From positions 1 to 64,000 of IMG/VR virus record IMGVR_UViG_3300025785_000009: a stretch of DNA of 64,000 nucleotides. One strand, 5' to 3'. Position numbers and translations under genes: made by a program. Below are positions 6,580-14,602 of this stretch, in pieces. This DNA comes from a virus. The notes under the pieces are model-generated. The model was given only the letters and a program-made list of their open reading frames with translations. It did not search any database and was not told the origin of the DNA. The first letter of the stretch is position 1, and every line of letters starts with the position of its first letter.

Positions 6580-6608
6580 ATTATACATTTATTTATCTTT
6601 TGTGTCAA
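6580..6608 (-). promoter_or_regulatory. Perfect consensus sigma70 promoter TTGACA-N17-TATAAT
   Basis: -35 TTGACA is the complement of 6603-6608, -10 TATAAT the complement of 6580-6585, with a 17-nt spacer. Transcription would start near 6573 and run through the structured leader. Confidence 0.85.
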
Positions 6609-6616
6609 CCTGGTGT

Positions 6617-6624
6617 GGTAAATA
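6617..6624 (+). promoter_or_regulatory. Late-promoter-like GGTAAATA before the cupin gene
   Basis: Weak variant of TATAAATA, 28 nt before the ATG at 6653. It overlaps the divergent promoter region. Confidence 0.25.
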
Positions 6625-6652
6625 ATTATATTCCCTGAAAGTACACTACTAT

Positions 6653-7300
6653 ATGCAACTAATCAAAGCAAGCGCCGGCGTCATTGACCAATTCAATTCG
6701 ATGTATCCATCCAAATCCGAAAAAGTTACCAATGCCACTGTTGACACTATTCCTTACAGCACCATATATGGGTTTGTATTGGACGGACAGGCTCGTTTAC
6801 CAAACGGTTGGATTGCCAGCAAAGATCAATATTTCTGTTATACACCAAAAGACGGCGACACAGTTGCAGTTGACGGCGTTGCTGTTATTATAACACGATT
6901 GGGATTTATCGGTCAACAGTCAGTGGGTGGCCCGATTGAACAAAATGGACGTTTGTGTTATATTGATGGTTGCAGTGACAGCCTGTTGATTTATCCGCCA
7001 AGATTGGGAGACCCCAGTTTGAATATGTTGTATTTTCCACCCGGCATTGATCAAACATTTCACATACATCCTAGTTTAAGACTGGGTATGGTAGTGCGCG
7101 GCAAGGGTTACAGTTGTTTCCAAGATCAAGAAATTGCACTTGAAGTAGGAAATATTTTTTCGATCGAAGAACGCGAATTACACAGATTTAGAACTGAAGA
7201 CGAATCGATGACCGTTATTGCGTTTCATCCCGACGGTGATTGGGGTCCTACTGATCAAAATCACACAATGTTAAACAGAACCTACATTACCACTAAGTAG
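6653..7300 (+). CDS. Cupin-domain protein
   Basis: 215 residues. The C-terminal half carries a cupin signature: HIHPSLRLG (H137, H139), GMVVRGKGYSCF, the turn EVGNIFSIEERELHRF (H177), then VIAFHP (H192). The histidines would bind a metal. The N-terminal half (to about residue 115) may be a second, degenerate barrel. Cupins include dioxygenases, isomerases and sugar-binding proteins; the substrate cannot be read. It faces the PP-loop gene at 7293 and overlaps its 3' end by 8 nt. No clear Shine-Dalgarno precedes the ATG. Confidence 0.7.
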   Translation: MQLIKASAGVIDQFNSMYPSKSEKVTNATVDTIPYSTIYGFVLDGQARLPNGWIASKDQYFCYTPKDGDTVAVDGVAVIITRLGFIGQQSVGGPIEQNGRLCYIDGCSDSLLIYPPRLGDPSLNMLYFPPGIDQTFHIHPSLRLGMVVRGKGYSCFQDQEIALEVGNIFSIEERELHRFRTEDESMTVIAFHPDGDWGPTDQNHTMLNRTYITTK

Positions 7301-8438
7301 TACGTTTTAAAATCCTGCCCAATTCTTGTCTGGTGGGTGTGTCTTCCAGGCTGTAGCGACGCCAATCCTTGTCTATAGCAAAAATGTCTGCTTGTGCATC
7401 GCTGTACAGTCTGCTCATTGACTTTTCTTCACGTTTGTTGGACCAGTATAGATCGTTGCCATCAAAATCAAAAATGTATTTTTTTGGAAAATACTTGGGA
7501 TCTTCCACTGTGCGTTCTCTGCGTAGGTCTTTGGTCAACATACTCCAAATTTGCAATTCGTCTGCGGCATAAAATCTATACAATGTATTTTCATAAAAAT
7601 CTTTGAACTGAGCTTGATCTAGATTTTTAGCATAGTTTAAAATTTTACGCAACAGTACATCGTCAAGTTTTAGATTGAAATTTATCCACCAAAGAAAATC
7701 ATACACAGTTTCAATTGGTATGGGACTGTGTTTGATAGTTTCTTTGACCAGGTCCACTGTGAAGTATAATCCATTCAGCGTGGTTTCAAATATGGAAGTT
7801 GATGTTTGTCTGGCAATCATATCCCGGGGGTCAACTTGGCTCCATGGCGAATTCAACAGATCAAATTGTTTCTTGTATGCCAACTTGTGTATGGGTGTTG
7901 ACCCCATACATTGATTTCCAGCTTCACCGTCAACCACGAGAATCTTGTTGTAGTTGCCGGCATCAATGACAAAATCAGTTATGTCTTCCACTTGCAATCT
8001 TGGCTTGATGAAATTGTAATAAAAGTATGCGTTTTCTCCCACAGACAACACAGGATCGCACAGCACGGTAATACGGTCTAGCACATCTTCATCAGCCACT
8101 TTGAGCATACTGACCAAAATGCTGGTGCTGTCAATACCGCCCGACCAACAAAAGTATGGCTTACGTCCGGTCTGTTTGATCCGCTGGCAAAAGGCCTCTG
8201 CTACAGTTTCTATTACCACATCAAATCGTAATTCATTATTGGTTATGTCCGGAATAGGGCATAAGGTAGGTGCAAGATCCCACGGAGTGTTTAGTTTGTT
8301 TACACGAGACTGTATCATTGGCGGGAAATGATCGATTCCCATTGTGTTGAACCAACCGTTATACTCGTAACTTTCGTCCCGCAGATACGGATCGTACAGG
8401 GCCAATCGATCTAGCGGAATATAAATTAAATCACGCAT
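7293..8438 (-). CDS. PP-loop ATPase, asparagine-synthase-like
   Basis: 381 residues with SGGIDS at 99-104 in FCWSGGIDSTSILVSML, the ATP-pyrophosphatase signature, followed by ITVLCD as in asparagine-synthase C-domains. The N-terminal 95 residues are not a glutamine amidotransferase, so ammonia from glutamine is not its source. It overlaps the 213-aa gene upstream by 8 nt, which suggests joint expression, and converges on the cupin gene. With the gene at 730 this makes two phage PP-loop enzymes. The substrate is unknown. Confidence 0.75.
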   Translation of the reverse strand: MRDLIYIPLDRLALYDPYLRDESYEYNGWFNTMGIDHFPPMIQSRVNKLNTPWDLAPTLCPIPDITNNELRFDVVIETVAEAFCQRIKQTGRKPYFCWSGGIDSTSILVSMLKVADEDVLDRITVLCDPVLSVGENAYFYYNFIKPRLQVEDITDFVIDAGNYNKILVVDGEAGNQCMGSTPIHKLAYKKQFDLLNSPWSQVDPRDMIARQTSTSIFETTLNGLYFTVDLVKETIKHSPIPIETVYDFLWWINFNLKLDDVLLRKILNYAKNLDQAQFKDFYENTLYRFYAADELQIWSMLTKDLRRERTVEDPKYFPKKYIFDFDGNDLYWSNKREEKSMSRLYSDAQADIFAIDKDWRRYSLEDTPTRQELGRILKRTT

Positions 8439-9072
8439 ACAATTTGTCCAACTGCTGTAATATCAAACTAGACACACGAAGATCCTGATCAGTTTTTAAA
8501 TTGTTTGTGGCCATCTCAAATAATTTTTCTTCTATATCGGCCACTGTCAATTCTGTTTTACAAATTTGCTTGAACTGTTTGATAACAGCGTTGTCAAGAC
8601 TGTGGTCAGATTTGGTTCTCAACTGTTGCAATATTCCACGCTTGTAATTGGGCAGTGGAATTTTGTTAAACAAAGTCACAAAGTGATGAGCCAGCATCAT
8701 CTGTTGTTGTAGATCCTGCTGTCTTTCCACAGAAAGTCTACTGTCTGCACGTTGATTGATCAACAGTTGACCGGCATTTTCTTCGTGAACGTGTGTGAAC
8801 ATATTGGATATGATAGAAGTTTCTACCAGGCGTATGTTTGACACTACGGGAATTTGCCAATCCAAGCAAACGCTGTTGTCCAACAAGCCCGGTTGATAAT
8901 TGTCAAACGATTGCAAATCAAATGCGATTACATTCAATTTGCTAAACGAAAATATTTCTCTAACTTCCAGTAACACTTCAAGATCGTCGGACAATAGCCA
9001 TATTGCTCGGCTAAACGAGTCCACCAATGCATAACGTCCCGGTATTCCAAAGAAGAAATATTTACTATTCAT
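8431..9072 (-). CDS. Hypothetical protein (213 aa)
   Basis: I do not recognise this protein. It begins MNSKYFFFGIPGRYALVD. The middle has EENAGQLLINQRAD, and the second half is helical and rich in Q/L (RQQDLQQQMMLAH). It has no signal peptide or membrane segment. It overlaps the PP-loop gene by 8 nt and may act with it, for example as a partner or substrate carrier; that is inference from position only. The ATG lies 10 nt after the encoded CCA of tRNA-Leu(UAA), with no Shine-Dalgarno between. Confidence 0.6.
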   Translation of the reverse strand: MNSKYFFFGIPGRYALVDSFSRAIWLLSDDLEVLLEVREIFSFSKLNVIAFDLQSFDNYQPGLLDNSVCLDWQIPVVSNIRLVETSIISNMFTHVHEENAGQLLINQRADSRLSVERQQDLQQQMMLAHHFVTLFNKIPLPNYKRGILQQLRTKSDHSLDNAVIKQFKQICKTELTVADIEEKLFEMATNNLKTDQDLRVSSLILQQLDKLYA

Positions 9073-9082
9073 AGTTCACACG

Positions 9083-9169
9083 TGGTGCGAGTGGCCAGAA
9101 TCGAACTGGCACGGGGTCTCCCCCGAGAGATTTTAAGTCTCTTGTGTCTACCGATTTCACCACACTCGC
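9083..9169 (-). tRNA. tRNA-Leu (UAA)
   Basis: Type II, 87 nt, acceptor GCGAGTG/CACTCGC, anticodon loop CTTAAAA (TAA), T-loop TTCGATT, encoded CCA. Confidence 0.95.
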
Positions 9170-9175
9170 AAATTT

Positions 9176-9260
9176 TGGTGCCCCAAAGGAGACTTGAACT
9201 CCTACACCTTGCGGTACCGGCTTCTAAGACCGGCGTGTCTACCAATTCCACCATCGGGGC
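9176..9260 (-). tRNA. tRNA-Leu (UAG)
   Basis: Type II, 85 nt, anticodon loop CTTAGAA (TAG), T-loop TTCAAGT, encoded CCA, acceptor GCCCCGA/TTGGGGC with G-T pairing at its base. Confidence 0.94.
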
Positions 9261-9283
9261 ATAACTTTACTTAGCAACAATTT

Positions 9284-9358
9284 TGGTGGGCCTTGTTGGA
9301 ATCGGACCAACACTCCAACGATTATGAGTCGTTTGCTTTACCATTAAGCTAAAGGCCC
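9284..9358 (-). tRNA. tRNA-Met or Ile2 (CAU)
   Basis: Acceptor GGGCCTT/AAGGCCC, anticodon loop CTCATAA (CAT), encoded CCA. The T-loop reads TCCGATT, so T55 is replaced by C, which is unusual. It could be elongator Met or lysidine-dependent Ile. Its 5' end abuts the stop codon of the methyltransferase gene. Confidence 0.88.
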
Positions 9359-10264
9359 TTATTCAAATACTCCTGTGAATTGTGCGCTCATTGCAGTAAA
9401 CATTCGTGGATCGCGCTCAATCAACACAAATCTGCGATTACGTTTTTGGGCCGCTAATCCGGTACTACCCGAACCAGCAAAAGTGTCTAAGACTAAATCT
9501 CCTTCGCGGCTCAACAGTTCAATCAGGTATTCCAACAACTCTACAGGTTTCTGTGTAGGATGAATCTTTTTGCCAATGCCGCCACTAAATGTAATAGTAT
9601 TAGGCACTACGCATTGTACAACATCACCAGATCGTTTGCGATCTTTCAACATTTGCTGTGCTTCTTTTAATGCTGTTGCAAACACCTGCTCAATGTCTTG
9701 TTCGTTATCGGCATCTTTGGCATACTTGTAGACAATACTTGAAATCTTATCTGCAGCTGTGTACCGTTCAACAATAGTGCCACGTGCTGCATCAGCATTG
9801 AATGTACGATCGCCTTTAGGTTTGATGCCCCACAAGATATATTCGCAACCACTAACCAAATTAACCTGTCGATTGAACGGAACTGCCGCAGGCTTTTTCC
9901 AAGTAATAACACGCTTGGGTTCAAAGCCGGCCGTTTCCATTATCCGCCACAGGTAACTGATGTATTGATCACTGATGAATATAGCAAAGGTGCCGCCTTT
10001 TCTCAACTTCTTGAACCAGAACGCCGCCCAGGATTCCATCTGTGCCACAAACTCGTCGTGTGTGACACTATCCCAATCTTGTTCAAACGATTCTGAAAAC
10101 TTTTGACTGTGAATGGTGTTTTTGTTTTTGCCAGTTTCTGGATCAATCCATTCGGGCTTGGCACCACCCTCGGAGATATTGTAAGGCGGATCCGTTAATA
10201 GCAGATCAACCGAAAGGTCAGCAATGTCAGCATCTGCCAACAACATATCTTTGTTTAGTAGCAT
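9359..10264 (-). CDS. DNA methyltransferase, beta class (DPPY)
   Basis: 301 residues. DPPY (25-28) precedes the SAM-binding motif DTFAGSGSTG (about 260-269), the order that defines beta-class amino-methyltransferases. The HPTQKPVELLEYLI motif is typical of that class. DPPY usually marks N6-adenine methylation, though N4-cytosine is possible. It may protect phage DNA from host restriction. A perfect sigma70 promoter ends exactly 6 nt before the ATG, so its mRNA should be leaderless and early. The stop codon abuts tRNA-Met. No cognate nuclease is recognised. Confidence 0.88.
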   Translation of the reverse strand: MLLNKDMLLADADIADLSVDLLLTDPPYNISEGGAKPEWIDPETGKNKNTIHSQKFSESFEQDWDSVTHDEFVAQMESWAAFWFKKLRKGGTFAIFISDQYISYLWRIMETAGFEPKRVITWKKPAAVPFNRQVNLVSGCEYILWGIKPKGDRTFNADAARGTIVERYTAADKISSIVYKYAKDADNEQDIEQVFATALKEAQQMLKDRKRSGDVVQCVVPNTITFSGGIGKKIHPTQKPVELLEYLIELLSREGDLVLDTFAGSGSTGLAAQKRNRRFVLIERDPRMFTAMSAQFTGVFE

Positions 10265-10270
10265 CTATAG

Positions 10271-10299
10271 ATTATAGCTTATTGAGAATTTTGTGTCAA
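10271..10299 (-). promoter_or_regulatory. Perfect sigma70 promoter TTGACA-N17-TATAAT (methyltransferase)
   Basis: -35 is the complement of 10294-10299 and -10 the complement of 10271-10276, with a 17-nt spacer. Six nt separate the -10 from the ATG, placing +1 on the A of ATG. The palindrome TTGTGT-CAAT-ACACAA (10291-10306) overlaps the -35 and may be an operator. The -35 lies in the 3' end of the upstream gene. Confidence 0.85.
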
Positions 10300-11747
10300 T
10301 ACACAATCATAAAACCTGGCAAATTGTTTCCGGGTTTATGACTAGGTGCGTGATATTGGAATTTGAATTGCAATTCTGAAAATGGTTTAGACGAAGCCAA
10401 AACTTGTCCGTTATCGGTTATATCCAGGCGTCCCAACCAAGCAGGACTTTGGTTAACAATGTTGGTCATCATTGTGGCATATTCTCCAGCACTGGGTCCA
10501 CGCAATACCGAATTCAGAGTGGCAACACCAAGTGCGTAGGTCAAAATATCAGTGATTGATTTGACCGGATCCTTGCGGAAGCTGGGAAATCCAGCTTCCT
10601 TTTCTGTGGGCTTTTCTTTGCCTTTGGCTACACCCATAAAGTAATTGCCGTCGGCTGGTAGTCCAGTTGGTTTACCCCAATTGCCAGCTGTTAAAATTGG
10701 ATAGATAAATTTGAGAGCCGAGCCATAGTCTTTTTCTCCGGTACCTTTGCCTAGACCGTTTTTGGTAACCAATGCAGCCAGGCCAGCCCAGTCTACAAAT
10801 TTGCCGCCCAACACTTCAACCGCTTTGTTGTATTCAGGCAAACTGATGTGTGCTGATGCGGCAATAATTTTGTCTACGTTTTTGCCGCCAGCTTTGGGAT
10901 GATAGTTTTTAAACAAGGCAAATAATTTTTCTTGTTTCTTATCGTTGGCAATGGTTTTTTCAAAGTTGTCCATCAAGTCTTGGATACTTTTGAAGCTGGT
11001 ACCTGATCCTGTCAAGCTCTTGACGCTGTACTTGTTTTTGCCAATGATAACATCGATCAAAGGAAAGTTACCCTCGGCTGGAAATTCAATGGCATCGTTT
11101 TTCTGTGCCATCTTGATTGGAGCTAAGATTTCACCAAAGTCTACACTGAGTTGATTTCTAGCACGAGCACTTAGATTGGCATTGGCGTCAGGTGTCAAAG
11201 CCGGTTGTGCTCCTGCAGCCACTTCAATCAGTTCTAATAGGATCTGTTGTAGTTCAGGACGAGTTTTGGTTTTGCTGATAACTGCGGCTCTTGTTTGTAC
11301 AATCAATTCATCACGCTTCATTGGACGTCCCGACAAGCCCAAGGTAACTGGTGTAAATTCTTTGATACTCACCGTAACACCACCTGTATCGTCGTCTTTT
11401 TTGCCCGAACCTGCAACAACAATACTGTAAAACACATTACCGGCGCTGTAGCTGAGAATGTTGCCGCGATATTTGCTGCTCAGTGATGCTTGTAGTGGTT
11501 CCAGTGGTAAATTGTCTAGACCCACTGCTTTAAAATATTGTGCTATTGTTGCTTTGTCAGATCCAAACACACGGATATAGGGAATTTGTTTGTCGTTTTT
11601 GACTTCAAAACGAATATCTGGCATATCGCGTTGCATACTGGCTGCCAGATATTTGATTTCGTTACGATCAGCAAACCTTTCATCGGGTTCGGGCGCCAAT
11701 GCTGTTTCAAATAGCTCAACTAATTTTTGTAGGTTCATTGTATTCAT
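10296..11747 (-). CDS. Hypothetical protein (483 aa), possible nuclease fold
   Basis: I do not recognise this protein. The middle contains FPLIDVIIGKNKYSVKSLTG, a strand-turn-strand with a D followed by VKS that faintly resembles a PD-(D/E)XK nuclease core with the usual E replaced; this is speculative. Flanking regions are globular with no membrane segments. It lies at the 3' end of the gp32-uvsX operon and directly upstream of the methyltransferase promoter, so a modification-related role is possible but unproven. Confidence 0.6.
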   Translation of the reverse strand: MNTMNLQKLVELFETALAPEPDERFADRNEIKYLAASMQRDMPDIRFEVKNDKQIPYIRVFGSDKATIAQYFKAVGLDNLPLEPLQASLSSKYRGNILSYSAGNVFYSIVVAGSGKKDDDTGGVTVSIKEFTPVTLGLSGRPMKRDELIVQTRAAVISKTKTRPELQQILLELIEVAAGAQPALTPDANANLSARARNQLSVDFGEILAPIKMAQKNDAIEFPAEGNFPLIDVIIGKNKYSVKSLTGSGTSFKSIQDLMDNFEKTIANDKKQEKLFALFKNYHPKAGGKNVDKIIAASAHISLPEYNKAVEVLGGKFVDWAGLAALVTKNGLGKGTGEKDYGSALKFIYPILTAGNWGKPTGLPADGNYFMGVAKGKEKPTEKEAGFPSFRKDPVKSITDILTYALGVATLNSVLRGPSAGEYATMMTNIVNQSPAWLGRLDITDNGQVLASSKPFSELQFKFQYHAPSHKPGNNLPGFMIVY

Positions 11748-11753
11748 ATTTAG

Positions 11754-12509
11754 CTATTTTCGTTCTATATCTGTTTCGTCACAGCGTGAGCCATATTGTA
11801 TTTCTACTATTTTACACGGCTCTGTGAAAGGGTTTGCCAATTGGTGCCATTCGTTTACCAGTATACTGTACTGATCGTGCCGGTTAAGAGTTTGTGACGG
11901 CATTTCGTATCCGTTGTTGGTCAATGAACGAACTACACATTGACCTTCACTCACGTGCCAGTGTTCCCAACGTTCCGCGTGTCGTTGCATACTCAAACTT
12001 TGCCCAGGGTTTACAGTAAGTTCTTTTACTTTGGTGCCAGGCACTTCGTGTAGCACACGATAGTAACCCCAAGGACGTTCTGTACGGGGTGCTTTCCATT
12101 CTTGCAAAATCCAACTGCTTGAATTGGCTTTGTTTTCCCCGCCTACACCAAATACAAATTCTACACCCTCTACTGACATTTCAGGAATATTATCCGGGGT
12201 GCGGTCGCCACCGTTGGCAAAGATAATTTTGGCATCGGGATAGTGGGCTTGAACCTGTTGTATCAGGTGTCTCGCTGAACCGTCCTCGTCGTCAAAGGTA
12301 TAAACTTCGTCCACCATGGACAAATTGTTTACTATGCAAAGTCGTTCATTCCAGGGCATAAATGCGCGACCTTTTTTGCGTTCTAGCCACTCGTCACTGT
12401 TGATTCCCACAATCAGCAAATCGCCCAAGGTAGACGCAGCTTTCAAGTACGCAATATGCCCACTGTGCAAAGGATCAAATCCGCCGCTTACTACTGCAAT
12501 TTTTGTCAT
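11754..12509 (-). CDS. Cytidylyltransferase / mannose-6-phosphate isomerase-type cupin fusion
   Basis: 251 residues in two domains. Residues 1-about 135 are a nucleotidyltransferase with GGFDPLHSGH (HSGH at 15-18), as in HldE/RfaE2 and glycerol-3-phosphate cytidylyltransferases. Residues about 145-251 match the type II phosphomannose isomerase cupin (ERPWGYYRVL, MQRHAERWEHWHV, NEWHQLANPF). The first domain would activate a sugar- or polyol-phosphate; the second could isomerise or bind a sugar phosphate. The combination suggests nucleotide-sugar synthesis for surface glycan or DNA decoration. It lies between a methyltransferase and an unknown gene in the same operon. Confidence 0.85.
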   Translation of the reverse strand: MTKIAVVSGGFDPLHSGHIAYLKAASTLGDLLIVGINSDEWLERKKGRAFMPWNERLCIVNNLSMVDEVYTFDDEDGSARHLIQQVQAHYPDAKIIFANGGDRTPDNIPEMSVEGVEFVFGVGGENKANSSSWILQEWKAPRTERPWGYYRVLHEVPGTKVKELTVNPGQSLSMQRHAERWEHWHVSEGQCVVRSLTNNGYEMPSQTLNRHDQYSILVNEWHQLANPFTEPCKIVEIQYGSRCDETDIERK

Positions 12510-12510
12510 A

Positions 12511-13263
12511 TCAATTTGTAATTAAATAATTTTCTTTGTCTAGCCAATGCACTACTAGATCGTCTAATCGAGCATAGCCGTATTTTTCTACGCTGGCAAT
12601 TAAGAAATCATTGACAAGATTTTTTTCAGCAAGATCATACCAAGTTGGATGCTCTGGCAGTGGTGTGTTGGTTGCATACACCGCCGCATACAACCAGGGA
12701 CTGTTTGATTTACGATAAAAATACGCATCTCTGCAATCAAAGCCACTTACTGCCAGCATATATATGAGATTTAAAATGTTAAAACTGTAATATTGATGAC
12801 TGTGATTTTCAATGGTCAATCTGTTTTTAAACGAATAAGTTGTTTGTGGTATACTCAACATCAACATACCATTGGGGTTCATCTGGCTGTTCCAGTGCTT
12901 TAAACAACTCAGCGGATTCTTGGCATACTGTAAACTGTCGTGGCTCCAAATCAAATCGGCTTTGGTAGGCAGTATCACTGTTTCAAAGTCGTCTTCAATT
13001 TTTTTAAAATTTGGATTGTCCTCAATGATGTATTGCTCAATCTGATGTATGTTGGTATCTACACCATATACTGTGTAATTACGATGTATTGGAGGATCGT
13101 CACGTGTTTCAAGTCGAGCCCACCATTCGCTGTCAAAACCAACGCCACAGCCCATATCAGCAACAGTATTCAGGCTGTCGAGAAAACTGTCGTATCCGTA
13201 AATAAGGTTTAATACTTCCAAGCTGTGCTCGTGACTGGCTGTTGCATTTTTAAACAGGGCCAT
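12511..13263 (-). CDS. SAM-dependent methyltransferase (class I)
   Basis: 250 residues. Motif I is VADMGCGVGFDSEWW (about 34-48), then VYGVDTN for the acidic loop, and ADLIWSHDSLQYAKNP as motif IV in the Methyltransf_11/23 style, followed by MNPNGMLMLSIP. The target may be a small molecule or sugar; nothing fixes it. It lies 1 nt from the cytidylyltransferase-cupin gene downstream and overlaps the 84-aa gene by 14 nt, so it belongs to the same translated unit. Confidence 0.8.
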   Translation of the reverse strand: MALFKNATASHEHSLEVLNLIYGYDSFLDSLNTVADMGCGVGFDSEWWARLETRDDPPIHRNYTVYGVDTNIHQIEQYIIEDNPNFKKIEDDFETVILPTKADLIWSHDSLQYAKNPLSCLKHWNSQMNPNGMLMLSIPQTTYSFKNRLTIENHSHQYYSFNILNLIYMLAVSGFDCRDAYFYRKSNSPWLYAAVYATNTPLPEHPTWYDLAEKNLVNDFLIASVEKYGYARLDDLVVHWLDKENYLITN

Positions 13264-13504
13264 TGGTTAATATCTCCATTACTAGTTTTTCTTTTAATTG
13301 TTTCAATCTTGGTTCAAGTTGATGGCAAGCTTCTGCTATTTCTATTTCACTGCCCCAAGATCGCTGTGTGCTCAAATGATACGCAAATTTACCACACGCA
13401 TCTTTTTCTAATTGTACATTGATTGCATCATGCCGAGGTTTGGCTCGGCAACACAAGTTAAATTCTTCCAACAGTTCGTCTGCACGAGCCTTCCAGTCTA
13501 TCAT
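13250..13504 (-). CDS. Small hypothetical protein (84 aa)
   Basis: 84 residues, mostly helical, begins MIDWKARADELLEEF and has FNLCCRAK near residue 18 and a C-terminal helix LKQLKEKLVMEIL. No known motif. It overlaps uvsY by 4 nt and the methyltransferase by 14 nt, so it is probably a translated member of the operon. Confidence 0.6.
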   Translation of the reverse strand: MIDWKARADELLEEFNLCCRAKPRHDAINVQLEKDACGKFAYHLSTQRSWGSEIEIAEACHQLEPRLKQLKEKLVMEILTNGPV

Positions 13505-13953
13505 ACCACAATGTCTTCCATTCCTGCTGTACGCAAACGAACCACGTGTCCCAGCATAAAGTTCTTTGATTCAACACCTTTCATAACTCCCAACCATTTG
13601 TTACGTAATAGTGCCACTTCGTTGATCAATGTTTCAAAGTCAATTACTTCGTCTTCACCGTCTACATATTTTTCAGCATCTCTCGATGTCAAGGCACGCT
13701 GATATGCTTCCAAGTATTTTTGAAAATGCTTACGACGTATTTTACGCAGTTGTATATTGAGATACTCCAGTACTGCTTCAATCTCTTGCAGTTGGTTGAA
13801 ACGGTGTTCACTTTGACCCGGTAAGTCTGCCAACTCTTTTTCTACTCGTCCCTGTATCTTGATGTCGGCACGAGCGGCTATTAGTTCACCCTCGTAATAG
13901 TTAATAAAGTCTGGCAATGCGCCAAGGTCGGCTACAATTCGATTATAGAACAT
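13501..13953 (-). CDS. uvsY: UvsY-like recombination mediator
   Basis: 150 residues, all helical and charged, close to T4 UvsY in length (137). The C-terminal half (LRKIRRKHFQKYLEAYQRALTS, later VALLRNKWLGVMKGVESKNF) follows the UvsY pattern, in which a basic helix precedes an amphipathic one ending in the GFA.KH region. UvsY loads UvsX onto gp32-coated ssDNA. Its place two genes from uvsX and in the gp32 operon supports the call. Identity is by pattern, not alignment score. Confidence 0.7.
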   Translation of the reverse strand: MFYNRIVADLGALPDFINYYEGELIAARADIKIQGRVEKELADLPGQSEHRFNQLQEIEAVLEYLNIQLRKIRRKHFQKYLEAYQRALTSRDAEKYVDGEDEVIDFETLINEVALLRNKWLGVMKGVESKNFMLGHVVRLRTAGMEDIVV

Positions 13954-14602
13954 AAGTGTGTACGACTATTGCCTGTTTTGATTTGATGTTATTTTTTAAA
14001 AAATTATCACTGCAATGCAGTTGTTTTTCGTCCCAATATACCACACCGCCCAAACCCCAAGGAACAATTTGATCAATGGTCAAACACTCCAGATCTTCAG
14101 GTTTGAGATGACTCAAATGTTGCTCAAAGTGTTTGAGAGCATTGTTCTCTTTTGGTTGTCTGTTGTTGTTCCACTCAACTCTTTTCCACATTTTACGCAC
14201 AGGATCTGCGGAATCTACAAAAGTGTCAGCTTCATTGAATGTGACTGTGTGTACACGTTCAAACCCCTCAAACTGATTTTCAATGCCCATTGGAATCAAA
14301 AATGCTTTGTATGGTTCGCCAACACTTTTGTAATAGTAGTCTGAATGTAACTGTTGCGGAATTTCTTCATTGATAAGACCGCCAAACAACAACCTCATTG
14401 GCTCGTCAGTTAACTCTCTCAATCGGCCAAATACTTTTTTATCAAACCAGCTGTGTAATGTATGATCCTGTGTGATAGCAGTATGATACAAATGGTCGCG
14501 AGGCAGTTTAGACAGTCGATCCAATAAGAATTCTACTTCCGTGCGACTGAATACATCTGCAACTACACCACTGTTACCAATCACCATCTTTGTCTTCTTC
14601 AC
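13943..14602 (-). CDS. 2OG-Fe(II) oxygenase-like protein
   Basis: 219 residues. HxD at H86/D88 in QQLHSDYYY, distal histidine H196 in QLHCSDNF, and a basic residue (K209) for 2-oxoglutarate binding in SKQAIVVHTY make the double-stranded beta-helix triad. Such dioxygenases hydroxylate proteins, nucleic acids or small molecules and are common in aquatic T4-like phages. It overlaps uvsY by 11 nt and the 77-aa gene by 29 nt. A second family member lies at 23814-24596. Confidence 0.75.
   Translation of the reverse strand: MKKTKMVIGNSGVVADVFSRTEVEFLLDRLSKLPRDHLYHTAITQDHTLHSWFDKKVFGRLRELTDEPMRLLFGGLINEEIPQQLHSDYYYKSVGEPYKAFLIPMGIENQFEGFERVHTVTFNEADTFVDSADPVRKMWKRVEWNNNRQPKENNALKHFEQHLSHLKPEDLECLTIDQIVPWGLGGVVYWDEKQLHCSDNFLKNNIKSKQAIVVHTYVL

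Noticed and set aside
9069-9264. Short frames on both strands around the two tRNA-Leu genes
   Set aside because: They are conceptual translations of tRNA sequence.
9359-11747. A complete restriction-modification system
   Set aside because: No recognisable restriction enzyme; the nuclease resemblance of the neighbour is too weak.
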